Assembly: GCA_963748485.1 (NCBI GenBank)
Contig: CAVVJF010000009.1
Location: 1,240,001-1,304,000, forward strand
DNA: 64,000 bases
Reading direction: 5' to 3'
DNA from: DASRWT01 sp963748485
GTDB lineage: Bacteria; Methylomirabilota; Methylomirabilia; Rokubacteriales; CSP1-6
Of the stretch, positions 22,592 through 29,528 are shown in pieces. The notes beneath the pieces are model-generated. The model had not been told where the DNA came from, searched no databases, and saw nothing but the letters and a program-made list of their open reading frames with translations. Both the position numbers and the translations under genes were made by a program. The first letter of the stretch is position 1. Every line of letters starts with the position of its first letter.

Positions 22592-24586
22592 CTAGCGCAA
22601 TGTCTCGAGCGTCTTGCGGGCCTCGGCGGCCTCGGAGAAGTTCGGCGTCTTCAGTGCCTGCTCGAGCTCCCGCCGCGCCTCGGCCTTCTTGCCGCGCCGG
22701 GCGTAGACGGCGCCGAGGTGATAGCGGATCTGCGGGTCGTTCGGGGCGGCGCTGGCGGCCTGAGCGATGAGCTGCTCCGCGCGCTCGAGACTTCCCTTCT
22801 GATAGTACAGCCAGCCCGCCGTGTCGGCGACCGCCGGGCTCTCGGGGGCCTGCTGGCGCGCTCGCTCGGCCAGGCCCAAGGCCTCGTCGAGTGTCTTCGG
22901 ATCCGGGCCGAGGAGAACCGCGAGGTTGTTCAAGATGATCGGATTCCGGTTGTCTCGATCGAGAGCGCGGCGATAGGTGGCGATGGCCAACGTAGGATTG
23001 CGCGCCCGATCGTACATCTGGGCGAGGTCCAGCCAGGGCAGCACGGATCGCGGGTGGGCGGCTGCGAGATCGTCGAGAAGCTTCACTGCCTGGGGCAGGC
23101 GGTTCTGCTTCTCGTGAAGGGCAGCTAGCCCACGTCCTACCGCGAGGTGATTCGGCGTGCGCTCGAGGGCCTTCTGATACGCTCGCGCGGCATCGGCGGG
23201 ATGCCCGACGCCCTCCTGGACAGCGCCGAGGAAAATGTAGGCGTCGGCCGTCCCATTCAGGAGGGTGACGACCTGCTCGGCGGCGGTCACCGCCGCGCCC
23301 GCATTCCCCGCTGCTGCGTACGCTTCGGCCTGACCGGCGACCGGCTCCCACGCGTCGGGCCGGAGTTTGGCCGCCGCCGCGAACTGGGCCAGCGCCTCAC
23401 GCGACTTGCCTCGACGGAGATAGAGACGACCGAGCTCCATGGGCCACGCCATATCCTGCGGGGCGGCCGCGGCCGCCGCCTGGAGCTCCTTCTCCGCCTG
23501 GTCGGGGTTGCCCTTGGCCAGATACGCCTGAGCCAGAACCGCCCGGGCCCAGGGCGCAGCACTCGGGGATCCGAGCGCAACTTGCGCACGGGCGATCGCG
23601 CGATCGGCATCGCCGGCAGCCAGGAGGATCCGAGCGATGCGGAGCCGTGCCACCGCCACGTCCGGGCTGCTCTTCTCGGCCTGCTCGAAGGCGCGAAGCG
23701 CCGCATCGACCTGCCGCTGGGCCAGCAACGTCCGCCCGAGCTCGAGATGTGCCAGCGCCCACGTCGGTTGCTCCCTCGTGATCTTCTCGAGCTCCGCCCG
23801 CGCCTGGTCGAGCTGCCCAGTGGAACGCTGGTGGATGGCCAGGCCCAACCGCGCCCACGGGGAGCCCGGATCTCGGGCCAGCACCTTCTTGAGAAGCGCG
23901 ACTGCCTCATCGCTTTTCCGGAGGTCGAGCTTGACGAGCCCCTGGAGCAGCAAGGCCTGCTGGGAGTTGGGATCCTGGACCAGCACCTCGGTCAGCAACC
24001 TCTCCGCCTCGTCGTCTTGGCCCACCTCGTGGTAGACGGCGGCGAGGACGTACTTCGCCTCGGGGTCACGACCGCCCGAGAGCTTCAGGCTCTCCTGAGC
24101 CTCGGCGAACGCCTCCTGAAGTCGCCCCTGACGCAGGAGCGCGAGCGCGAGGGCTTGACGCGCCGAACCCATCGCGGAGCTGGTGGCTATCGCTCTTCTC
24201 GCCCAGTCCTCGGCCTTCTTCGGCTCTCGCCTCTCCAGAGCGAGCTGGGCGAGCCTCACCATGGCGCTTCCGCGGCTGGGCTCGAGGCGGACCGCCTCGT
24301 TGAGCGCCGCTTCCGCCTCCTTCCACTCGCGCCGGGCCAGGGCCGCCGCGCCCCGAACCTCGTGTCCCAGGGCCAGCGCCGGCTTGGCCGTGACGACCTC
24401 GCGAGAAGCCTTGAGCGCCCCGGCGGTGTCGCCCCGTCCGAGCGCGTCGATGGCCTCACGGAGCTTGGGCGGCAGCTCCTCGGATTCGGGGGCGACCGGC
24501 ACACCCTGGATCGGGGGAATCGGCGCCCCCGCGGCGGGCGCGGGAAGCGTGGCGAGAATGACGAGCAGGAAGAGGGCGCGCGTCAT
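22592..24586 (-). CDS. Exported TPR-repeat protein, module A (PrsT-like)
   Basis: 664 residues, exactly the length of its paralogue at 19310-21304. The start is the ATG of MTRALFLLVILATLPAPAAGA, a clean signal peptide; an earlier in-frame start at 24646 would add 20 residues within the upstream hairpin region and is less likely. About 18 TPR repeats follow to the end (KTLETLR). It should be periplasmic and, like its partner, is encoded next to a PEP-CTERM protein. Divergence between the two paralogues is spread evenly, so the duplication is old. Its role is inferred from PrsT-type proteins of exosortase systems; binding partners are unknown. Confidence 0.85.
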   Translation of the reverse strand: MTRALFLLVILATLPAPAAGAPIPPIQGVPVAPESEELPPKLREAIDALGRGDTAGALKASREVVTAKPALALGHEVRGAAALARREWKEAEAALNEAVRLEPSRGSAMVRLAQLALERREPKKAEDWARRAIATSSAMGSARQALALALLRQGRLQEAFAEAQESLKLSGGRDPEAKYVLAAVYHEVGQDDEAERLLTEVLVQDPNSQQALLLQGLVKLDLRKSDEAVALLKKVLARDPGSPWARLGLAIHQRSTGQLDQARAELEKITREQPTWALAHLELGRTLLAQRQVDAALRAFEQAEKSSPDVAVARLRIARILLAAGDADRAIARAQVALGSPSAAPWARAVLAQAYLAKGNPDQAEKELQAAAAAAPQDMAWPMELGRLYLRRGKSREALAQFAAAAKLRPDAWEPVAGQAEAYAAAGNAGAAVTAAEQVVTLLNGTADAYIFLGAVQEGVGHPADAARAYQKALERTPNHLAVGRGLAALHEKQNRLPQAVKLLDDLAAAHPRSVLPWLDLAQMYDRARNPTLAIATYRRALDRDNRNPIILNNLAVLLGPDPKTLDEALGLAERARQQAPESPAVADTAGWLYYQKGSLERAEQLIAQAASAAPNDPQIRYHLGAVYARRGKKAEARRELEQALKTPNFSEAAEARKTLETLR

Positions 24587-24643
24587 TGGTAGTCGCACCG
24601 ATGGTAGCACGCGGATAGGAGCGCCGAACGGACCTGGTAAGAG

Positions 24644-24678
24644 CACAAGGGCCGCGGCTAGCTGCCGCGGCCCTTGTG
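24644..24678 (-). terminator. Long hairpin between PEP-CTERM gene A and TPR gene A
   Basis: A perfect 15-bp stem (CACAAGGGCCGCGGC with GCCGCGGCCCTTGTG) with a five-base loop, 22 bases after the PEP-CTERM stop and 57 bases before the TPR start. On the minus strand the stem ends in GTG and is followed by CTCTTACC, not a T-run, so it may act as an mRNA stabiliser or partial terminator instead of a simple terminator. Confidence 0.6.
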
Positions 24679-24700
24679 GAAGTCGTGCCGGAAATCGATC

Positions 24701-25777
24701 TTAGCGGCGGCGGACCATCCGGGCACGCCCGGCGGCCAGACCCACCATGCCGAACCCGAGCAGGACGAGCGATGCAGGCGCCGGCACCCCCGTGGGGATG
24801 TCGGGGCAGTCCGGCTGGCCCGCGGTGCCGCAAGGCGGAAGCAGGATGCCCTCGCTCGCGCCGAAGCCGAAGATGAACGTCTCGGGGCAGGGCCCGTCGC
24901 AGTTGCTGGCGTGGGCGTACGAGTAGAGACCCACGAGCTGCGTCCCAGCCAGGGCCGCGTCCCGCGCAGCGTCAGCCGCCGCCGGGGTCTCGGCCGCGCC
25001 GTAGTAGGTCGTGAAGCTGATGCCATCGCCGGCGGCCAGCGCGGCGAACTCGAAGTCGAACAGCGCTCCGTGGTCGGCGGGGCCGCAGTTGACGAAGTTC
25101 GCGTCGTCCACGCAATTACCGAGGCCGCCGCCGTCGTTGGCGAGGATGTTGCCGGAGGCGAACCCGTTGTTCGACGTGGCCGCGATATTGGTACCGTTGG
25201 CGATGCCGAGGAGCGCGGGCACGCCCTGGATCGACACGAATTCGGAGAACTGCGTCGGTTCGATGTCCCAGTCCATCAGGCGACGGTAGACCAAGTCACC
25301 CGCGGGGATGGCCGCCCCCGTCAGGTTCCCGACGGTCACCACCACCTCGTAGAGGTTCGGGCTCGCGCCGGGGTGATAGTCGTGAGTCACCCGCAGGATG
25401 GGCGCGCCGGCCGCGTTGGTCACGTTGACGATCGACACCGCGGTGCTCGCGGTCGAGTTAAAGCTGACGAGAGACAGGTTGAACGCGCCGCCCTCGTTCT
25501 GGTTCGCCCATCCCGCCCTGTTCGCGGCCGGGTTGCTCGACGTGGGACGGATCGCAACGCCCCAGCCCTCGCACGGACACCCGTCGAACGTGCTTTCGTT
25601 GCCCGTGGTCACATGCTGCAGCCCAACCCCATCGAGGTTCAACTGTCCGTGGTCGTTGACTCCCAGCCGCACCGTGCCGTTGGAAATGACCGCTCCCGCT
25701 TCCGCCCCGCCGACCGACGCGAGGACCAGCGCAGCGACCGCTACCAGCACCGGCGTCCACCTTCCGAACTTCACCAT
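24701..25777 (-). CDS. PEP-CTERM secreted protein, module A
   Basis: 358 residues from the ATG of MVKFGRWTPVLVAVAAL, which has GGGAGG just upstream and begins a signal peptide cleaved near VGGAEAGA. The mature region is Asn/Gly/Ser-rich and predicted beta-rich, with three cysteine pairs (CPCEG, CVDD...NCG, NCDGPC, CGTAGQPDCP). I recognise no named domain. The C-terminus is a PEP-CTERM signal: VPAPAS, hydrophobic helix LVLLGFGMVGLAAG and basic RARMVRRR. It should be exported and processed by exosortase. It shows no similarity to the NIDO protein of module B, although the downstream TPR proteins are paralogues. A sigma-54-type promoter is 46-62 bases upstream. Confidence 0.85.
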   Translation of the reverse strand: MVKFGRWTPVLVAVAALVLASVGGAEAGAVISNGTVRLGVNDHGQLNLDGVGLQHVTTGNESTFDGCPCEGWGVAIRPTSSNPAANRAGWANQNEGGAFNLSLVSFNSTASTAVSIVNVTNAAGAPILRVTHDYHPGASPNLYEVVVTVGNLTGAAIPAGDLVYRRLMDWDIEPTQFSEFVSIQGVPALLGIANGTNIAATSNNGFASGNILANDGGGLGNCVDDANFVNCGPADHGALFDFEFAALAAGDGISFTTYYGAAETPAAADAARDAALAGTQLVGLYSYAHASNCDGPCPETFIFGFGASEGILLPPCGTAGQPDCPDIPTGVPAPASLVLLGFGMVGLAAGRARMVRRR

Positions 25778-25822
25778 GTCGCCTCCCAGTCCTCTTTCAA
25801 AGTTGTGTTTCAAGCCGTGCAC

Positions 25823-25839
25823 AGCACGAAGCGTGCCCG
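25823..25839 (-). promoter_or_regulatory. Sigma-54-type promoter of PEP-CTERM gene A
   Basis: CGGGCACGCTTCGTGCT on the minus strand: GG-N10-GC spacing is exact, with GGCACG and TGCT boxes. The start of transcription would be near 25812, about 35 bases before the ATG. It matches the promoter of module B in type and distance to the gene. Confidence 0.65.
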
Positions 25840-26015
25840 AATCCTTGCCTTAACTTAATCAACCATTTGCGATCGTATCGGCCGGGCTCGTGCTCAGGTT
25901 GTAAACCGGAGGCTACAGGGAGGCTTGCGAGTCGCCAGGTCTCGACGATCTCGACCGCGGCCGCCGCGTGGGGCGCCAGCGGAGCCAGAGGTAGAGGGGA
26001 AAAACAGCCCATGGC

Positions 26016-26043
26016 GACAAAAATTGTGACAGAAATTCCGACA
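26016..26043. repeat. Three GACA direct repeats at 12-base spacing upstream of PEP-CTERM gene A
   Basis: GACA occurs at 26016, 26028 and 26040, with AAATT in each intervening spacer. The phased repeats lie about 180-200 bases upstream of the sigma-54-type promoter of module A, a normal position for an enhancer-binding activator. They sit in a gap of 291 bases between yajQ and the PEP-CTERM gene in which nothing else was recognised. Confidence 0.4.
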
Positions 26044-26068
26044 GGTACGGGTCGAGGAGGGGGGAAGT

Positions 26069-26566
26069 CTAGGTCGAGCGGTAGTTCGTAAACTGAAGCG
26101 CGACGCCTAGGTCCTTGCCCTTGACGAGAGCGATCACCGCCTGGAGGTCGTCGCGGTTCTTGCCGGAGACGCGCACCTGTTTCTCCTGGATCGAGGCCTG
26201 CACCTTGATCTTGGAGTCCTTGATCAGGCGCACGATCTCCTTGGCCTTCTCCATCGGGATGCCGTCCTGCAGCGTGATCTTCTGCTTGAGGGTGCCGCCC
26301 GCGGCAGACTCGGGATCGCCGATGGTCAGCGCTTTGAGGTCCACGCCGCGGCGATGGAGCTTGGACTGGAGGATGTCCAGCACCGCCTTGAGCTTCATCT
26401 CGTCCGCCGAGGCGAGGACGAGGTCCATCTTCTCTTGGGTGATCTCGTTCTTGGAAGCCTTGAGGTCGTAGCGGGTCTCGATCTCCCGCGTCGCCTGGTT
26501 CACGGCGTTGGCGACCTCCTGCATGTCCACCTTGCAGGCGATGTCGAAGCTGTTCTCGGCGGCCAT
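26069..26566 (-). CDS. yajQ: YajQ-family cyclic-di-GMP/nucleotide-binding protein
   Basis: 165 residues, normal for the family. The opening SFDIACKVDMQEVANAVNQATREI, the EITRYD-like ETRYDLKASKNEI, KMDLVLASADEMKLKAVLDIL and C-terminal KNRDDLQAVIALVKGKDLGVALQFTNYR are diagnostic. Some homologues bind cyclic di-GMP and interact with a transcription factor to control virulence and surface functions. Its 3' end is the source of the decayed copy at 22419-22530, so the gene flanked the duplicated PEP-CTERM/TPR segment. It is nine bases downstream of the lolA stop's other side in a head-to-tail arrangement (lolA ends at 26576). Confidence 0.92.
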   Translation of the reverse strand: MAAENSFDIACKVDMQEVANAVNQATREIETRYDLKASKNEITQEKMDLVLASADEMKLKAVLDILQSKLHRRGVDLKALTIGDPESAAGGTLKQKITLQDGIPMEKAKEIVRLIKDSKIKVQASIQEKQVRVSGKNRDDLQAVIALVKGKDLGVALQFTNYRST

Positions 26567-26575
26567 GCGGGTATT

Positions 26576-27277
26576 CTACCGTGGGTTCAAGGGCACCACG
26601 GCGGCGCCCTTGGGCGGGACGAACGTGAACAGGCTGTCGGGCAGGCCGGCGTTGGGCGTGACGCGCGTGAACTGCATCGTCACGGTGTTGCCCAGCTGAT
26701 CGTAGACGACGGCCTGGCGCACGATCGAATCCTTGGGGTCGATGCTCAGTACCAGCCGCTGCAGCAGGGGCGTCGGGTTCTTGGGCGTGAGGTCCAGCAC
26801 GGGCCGCCCCGCCGCGTCCACCCGGGCGGCCGGGTTCAGGAAGCGCACCGTGAACTCGTCGCGCACGCGCGCCAGCCCGGCAAGGAACGAGCCGGCGGGT
26901 CCGGCCAGCGCCTTCGGCGCCTCACCCTTGTTCACCTGGTTGAGCTCGGGCGTGTACACCCAAAAGTTGGTTCCGTCCGAGACGATCTGCTGCGGCGAGG
27001 GGGTCTTGTAGTCCCAGCGCAGCTTGCCGCCCTTCTTGAGATACACGGTGCCCTCGGCGCGAATGTCCTGGCCGAGGCTCTTGTTGTGCGAGACCTGCGT
27101 GAACTCGGCCTTGAGATCGGTGATGCGCCCGTAGGTGGCCTCCACTCCCGACACCACCTCGTCCAGCGTCTGGGCCCCGGCGGGGACGGCGGCGAGCAGC
27201 AGGAGACTGAGCGCTACCAGCAGCCCCCTCACCCTGCCCTCTCCCCCACGGGGGGAGAGGGGATATTGATGTCTCAT
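26576..27277 (-). CDS. lolA: Outer-membrane lipoprotein carrier protein LolA
   Basis: 233 residues. LolA ferries lipoproteins from the inner-membrane LolCDE complex to the outer membrane. The mature domain shows YGRITDLKAEFTQVSHN, GTVYLKKGGKLRWDYKTPSPQQIVSDG and VYTPELNQV. The signal peptide is odd: residues 2-18 (RHQYPLSPRGGEGRVRG) before the hydrophobic LLVALSLLLLAAVPAGA are encoded by copy 2 of the palindromic repeat, so the positively charged n-region is built from repeat DNA. The ATG overlaps the ftsK stop (ATGA), which fixes the start. A GTG exists only inside the repeat. Confidence 0.92.
   Translation of the reverse strand: MRHQYPLSPRGGEGRVRGLLVALSLLLLAAVPAGAQTLDEVVSGVEATYGRITDLKAEFTQVSHNKSLGQDIRAEGTVYLKKGGKLRWDYKTPSPQQIVSDGTNFWVYTPELNQVNKGEAPKALAGPAGSFLAGLARVRDEFTVRFLNPAARVDAAGRPVLDLTPKNPTPLLQRLVLSIDPKDSIVRQAVVYDQLGNTVTMQFTRVTPNAGLPDSLFTFVPPKGAAVVPLNPR
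27225..27262. repeat. Palindromic repeat, copy 2 (start of lolA)
   Basis: Left arm of 23 bp (CCCCTCACCC...TCTCCCCC) and a right arm shortened to GGGGGAGAGGGG. On the lolA strand it is read as PLSPRGGEGRVRG, the same frame and nearly the same peptide as copy 1. It overlaps the first 20 codons of lolA. Confidence 0.82.
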
Positions 27278-29514
27278 CGGCCGTGCTTGGCCAGGTACTC
27301 GGGCCCGACGAGGATCTCGCGCGGCTTGGCGCCCTGCCCCGGTCCGATGACCCGATCCTGCTCCATCATGTCGATGAAGCGGGCGGCCTTGGGATAGCCC
27401 AGGCCGAGCCGCCGCTGGAGGAACGAGATCGAGGCGGCGCGCTGGGCGATGACGAGATTCACCGCGTCCCAGTAGATGTCGTCCCGGTCCTCGCCGTCGC
27501 CGCCGACACCCTCCGCGTCGGCGGTGGGCATCTCCACCTTCTCGTAGACGGCCGAGCCCTGCTTTCGCAGGAACTCGCAGATGGCCTTGACCTCGTTGTC
27601 GGCTACCCAGCAGCCGTGCACCCGCATCTGGCGCGAGGCGCCCGGGGGCACGAAGATCATGTCGCCCTTGCCGAGCAGCTGCTCGGCGCCGTTGGCGTCG
27701 AGCACGGTACGCGAATCCACCTTGGACGCCACCTGGAAGGCGATCCGGGTGGGGAAGTTCGCCTTGATGAGTCCCGTCACCACGTCCACCGAGGGGCGCT
27801 GGGTGGCCACGATCAGGTGGATGCCCACTGCGCGCGCGATCTGCGCCAGCCGCACCAGCGAGTTCTGCACCTCGCCCGCGGACACCATCATGAGGTCGGC
27901 CAGCTCGTCCACCACCACCACCCAGTAGGGCAGGCGCTCCTCGGGCGCGACCTCTTTGTTGTAGCCCTCGATGTTGCGCACCGCCTTGGCCTGGAGCTGC
28001 TTGTACCGCTCGTCCATCTTGCCCACGATCCACTTGAGCCGCATCGCCGCTTCCTTGGCGTCGGTGACGACGGGCGCGAGCAGATGCGGGATGCCCTCGT
28101 AGATGCCCAGCTCGAGCCGCTTGGGATCGATCAACAGGAAGCGCACCTCGGCGGGAGTGGCCTTGTAGAGCAGCGAGCAGATCATGGTGTTGAGCCCCAC
28201 GCTCTTGCCGCTGCCGGTGGACCCCGCGATGAGGAGATGCGGCATGCTCGTGAGGTCGGACACCACGGGATTACCGGTCGTGTCCTTGCCGAGCGCCAGG
28301 GGCAGCTTCCCCTTGGTCTCGACGAACTCGGGCGAGACCAGGATCTCGCGCAGGTACACCGTCACCGATTCCGGATTCGGCACTTCCACCGCCACGGTGC
28401 CCCGCCCCGGGATCGGGCCGATGATGCGCACCGCCGCCGCCTTCATGGCCAGCGCGAGGTCGTCGGAGAGGTTCACCACCTGGCTCACCTTCACGCCCGC
28501 GGCGGGCTCGAACTCGTACGACGTGATCACCGGGCCGGGGCTGGCCTGGACGATGTGGCCGTCAACCCCGAAGTCCGCGAGCTTCTTCTTGAGGGTGGCG
28601 GCGTTCGCCTCCAGCTCCTCGCGCGTGCGGCTGAGCGCCGAGGCGGGCGGCGCCTGGAGCACGCCCACCGCCGGCAGCTGGAACGACTGGGCGCCGCCGG
28701 AGCCGAAGTCGAAGGTCTCCTGCCAGGCGAGGCCCTTCTCCGCGAGGGTGGACTTGGGCTTGGGGGGTTCTTTGACGATCAGGGGCGGCGGCGTGAAGGC
28801 GCGCTCGGCGGCGTCTGCGTCGATTTCGTCTTTGGAATCAACATGCCTGTTGGCATGTTGACCGTGGTCCAGTCGGTTAGGGCTCCCCGTTGTGGATCCG
28901 CCTCTCCACGCGCTCCAGCGGGCGCGGAGGGCCTTCCCGAACGTGCCGAGGGAGGCCTGGGTGATGAAGAGCGCCGCGACGGGCAGGACGGCGAGCAGGA
29001 TGATCCAGGTCCCCACGCTGCCGATGGAGACGCTGAGCGCCTGATTGACCACCCAGCCGAGCATGCCGCCCTTGTGAATGCGGAGCTCGGCAAGCGTGTC
29101 GGAAGCGCGGGCGAGCATGCCCGTCACGCTCACGAGCAGCAGGATCAGCCCGGCCAGGCCCGGCCAGCCGCGCGCGAGCGGAGCGCGGACGAAGGCGCCC
29201 GCCCCGTACAGGATGAGGAGAAGCGGGAACACATAGCCGGCATAGCCGAAGGCCCAGAAGGCCGCCCAGCCCAGCCAGAGGCCCACCGGGCCGACCGGGC
29301 TCGACTGGTCAAGGGGGTGGCGGGTCGGATCGAAGGCATAGAGCGCCACCAGGGCGAAGCCCGCCAGCGCCATGGCCAGGATGCCCTTGACCTCCCGGAC
29401 CCAGCGTCCATCGCCTCCCGACCGCCGGGAGCGGGCGTGACGGCGGCGCGCCTCCCCTCCCGGGCGCGCGGGGACCGTCTCGACGCTCGCGTCCACGATC
29501 TTGCCGGCTGCCAT
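27274..29514 (-). CDS. ftsK: DNA translocase FtsK
   Basis: 746 residues. Four hydrophobic helices occupy about residues 45-200 (GILAMALAGFALVALYAF, LWLGWAAFWAFGYAGYVFPLLLIL, GLAGLILLLVSVTGMLA, VGTWIILLAVLPVAALFI), then a short linker, the FtsK alpha/beta motor with Walker A AGSTGSGKS and Walker B VVVVDELADLMM, and a C-terminal gamma winged-helix (QRAASISFLQRRLGLGYPKAARFIDMME) that reads KOPS-like DNA polarity signals. It pumps chromosomal DNA at the division septum. ATG at 29514 is chosen because GGGAGG precedes it; a GTG at 29532 overlaps the RNase J stop. The linker contains an unusual perfect hairpin at 28838-28861. Confidence 0.95.
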   Translation of the reverse strand: MAAGKIVDASVETVPARPGGEARRRHARSRRSGGDGRWVREVKGILAMALAGFALVALYAFDPTRHPLDQSSPVGPVGLWLGWAAFWAFGYAGYVFPLLLILYGAGAFVRAPLARGWPGLAGLILLLVSVTGMLARASDTLAELRIHKGGMLGWVVNQALSVSIGSVGTWIILLAVLPVAALFITQASLGTFGKALRARWSAWRGGSTTGSPNRLDHGQHANRHVDSKDEIDADAAERAFTPPPLIVKEPPKPKSTLAEKGLAWQETFDFGSGGAQSFQLPAVGVLQAPPASALSRTREELEANAATLKKKLADFGVDGHIVQASPGPVITSYEFEPAAGVKVSQVVNLSDDLALAMKAAAVRIIGPIPGRGTVAVEVPNPESVTVYLREILVSPEFVETKGKLPLALGKDTTGNPVVSDLTSMPHLLIAGSTGSGKSVGLNTMICSLLYKATPAEVRFLLIDPKRLELGIYEGIPHLLAPVVTDAKEAAMRLKWIVGKMDERYKQLQAKAVRNIEGYNKEVAPEERLPYWVVVVDELADLMMVSAGEVQNSLVRLAQIARAVGIHLIVATQRPSVDVVTGLIKANFPTRIAFQVASKVDSRTVLDANGAEQLLGKGDMIFVPPGASRQMRVHGCWVADNEVKAICEFLRKQGSAVYEKVEMPTADAEGVGGDGEDRDDIYWDAVNLVIAQRAASISFLQRRLGLGYPKAARFIDMMEQDRVIGPGQGAKPREILVGPEYLAKHGR
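28838..28861. repeat. Perfect 10-bp inverted repeat inside the FtsK linker
   Basis: TCAACATGCC-TGTT-GGCATGTTGA, a perfect hairpin of far lower GC than the surrounding gene, located where FtsK residues LDHGQHANRHVDSKDEID lie between membrane and motor domains. It could be a small inserted element or a protein-binding site. Confidence 0.55.
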
Positions 29515-29528
29515 GTGGGCCTCCCGCC

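Noticed and set aside
25797..26012. A 71-residue frame upstream of PEP-CTERM gene A
   Set aside because: No domain, no ribosome-binding site, and it overlaps the sigma-54-type promoter; more likely regulatory DNA.
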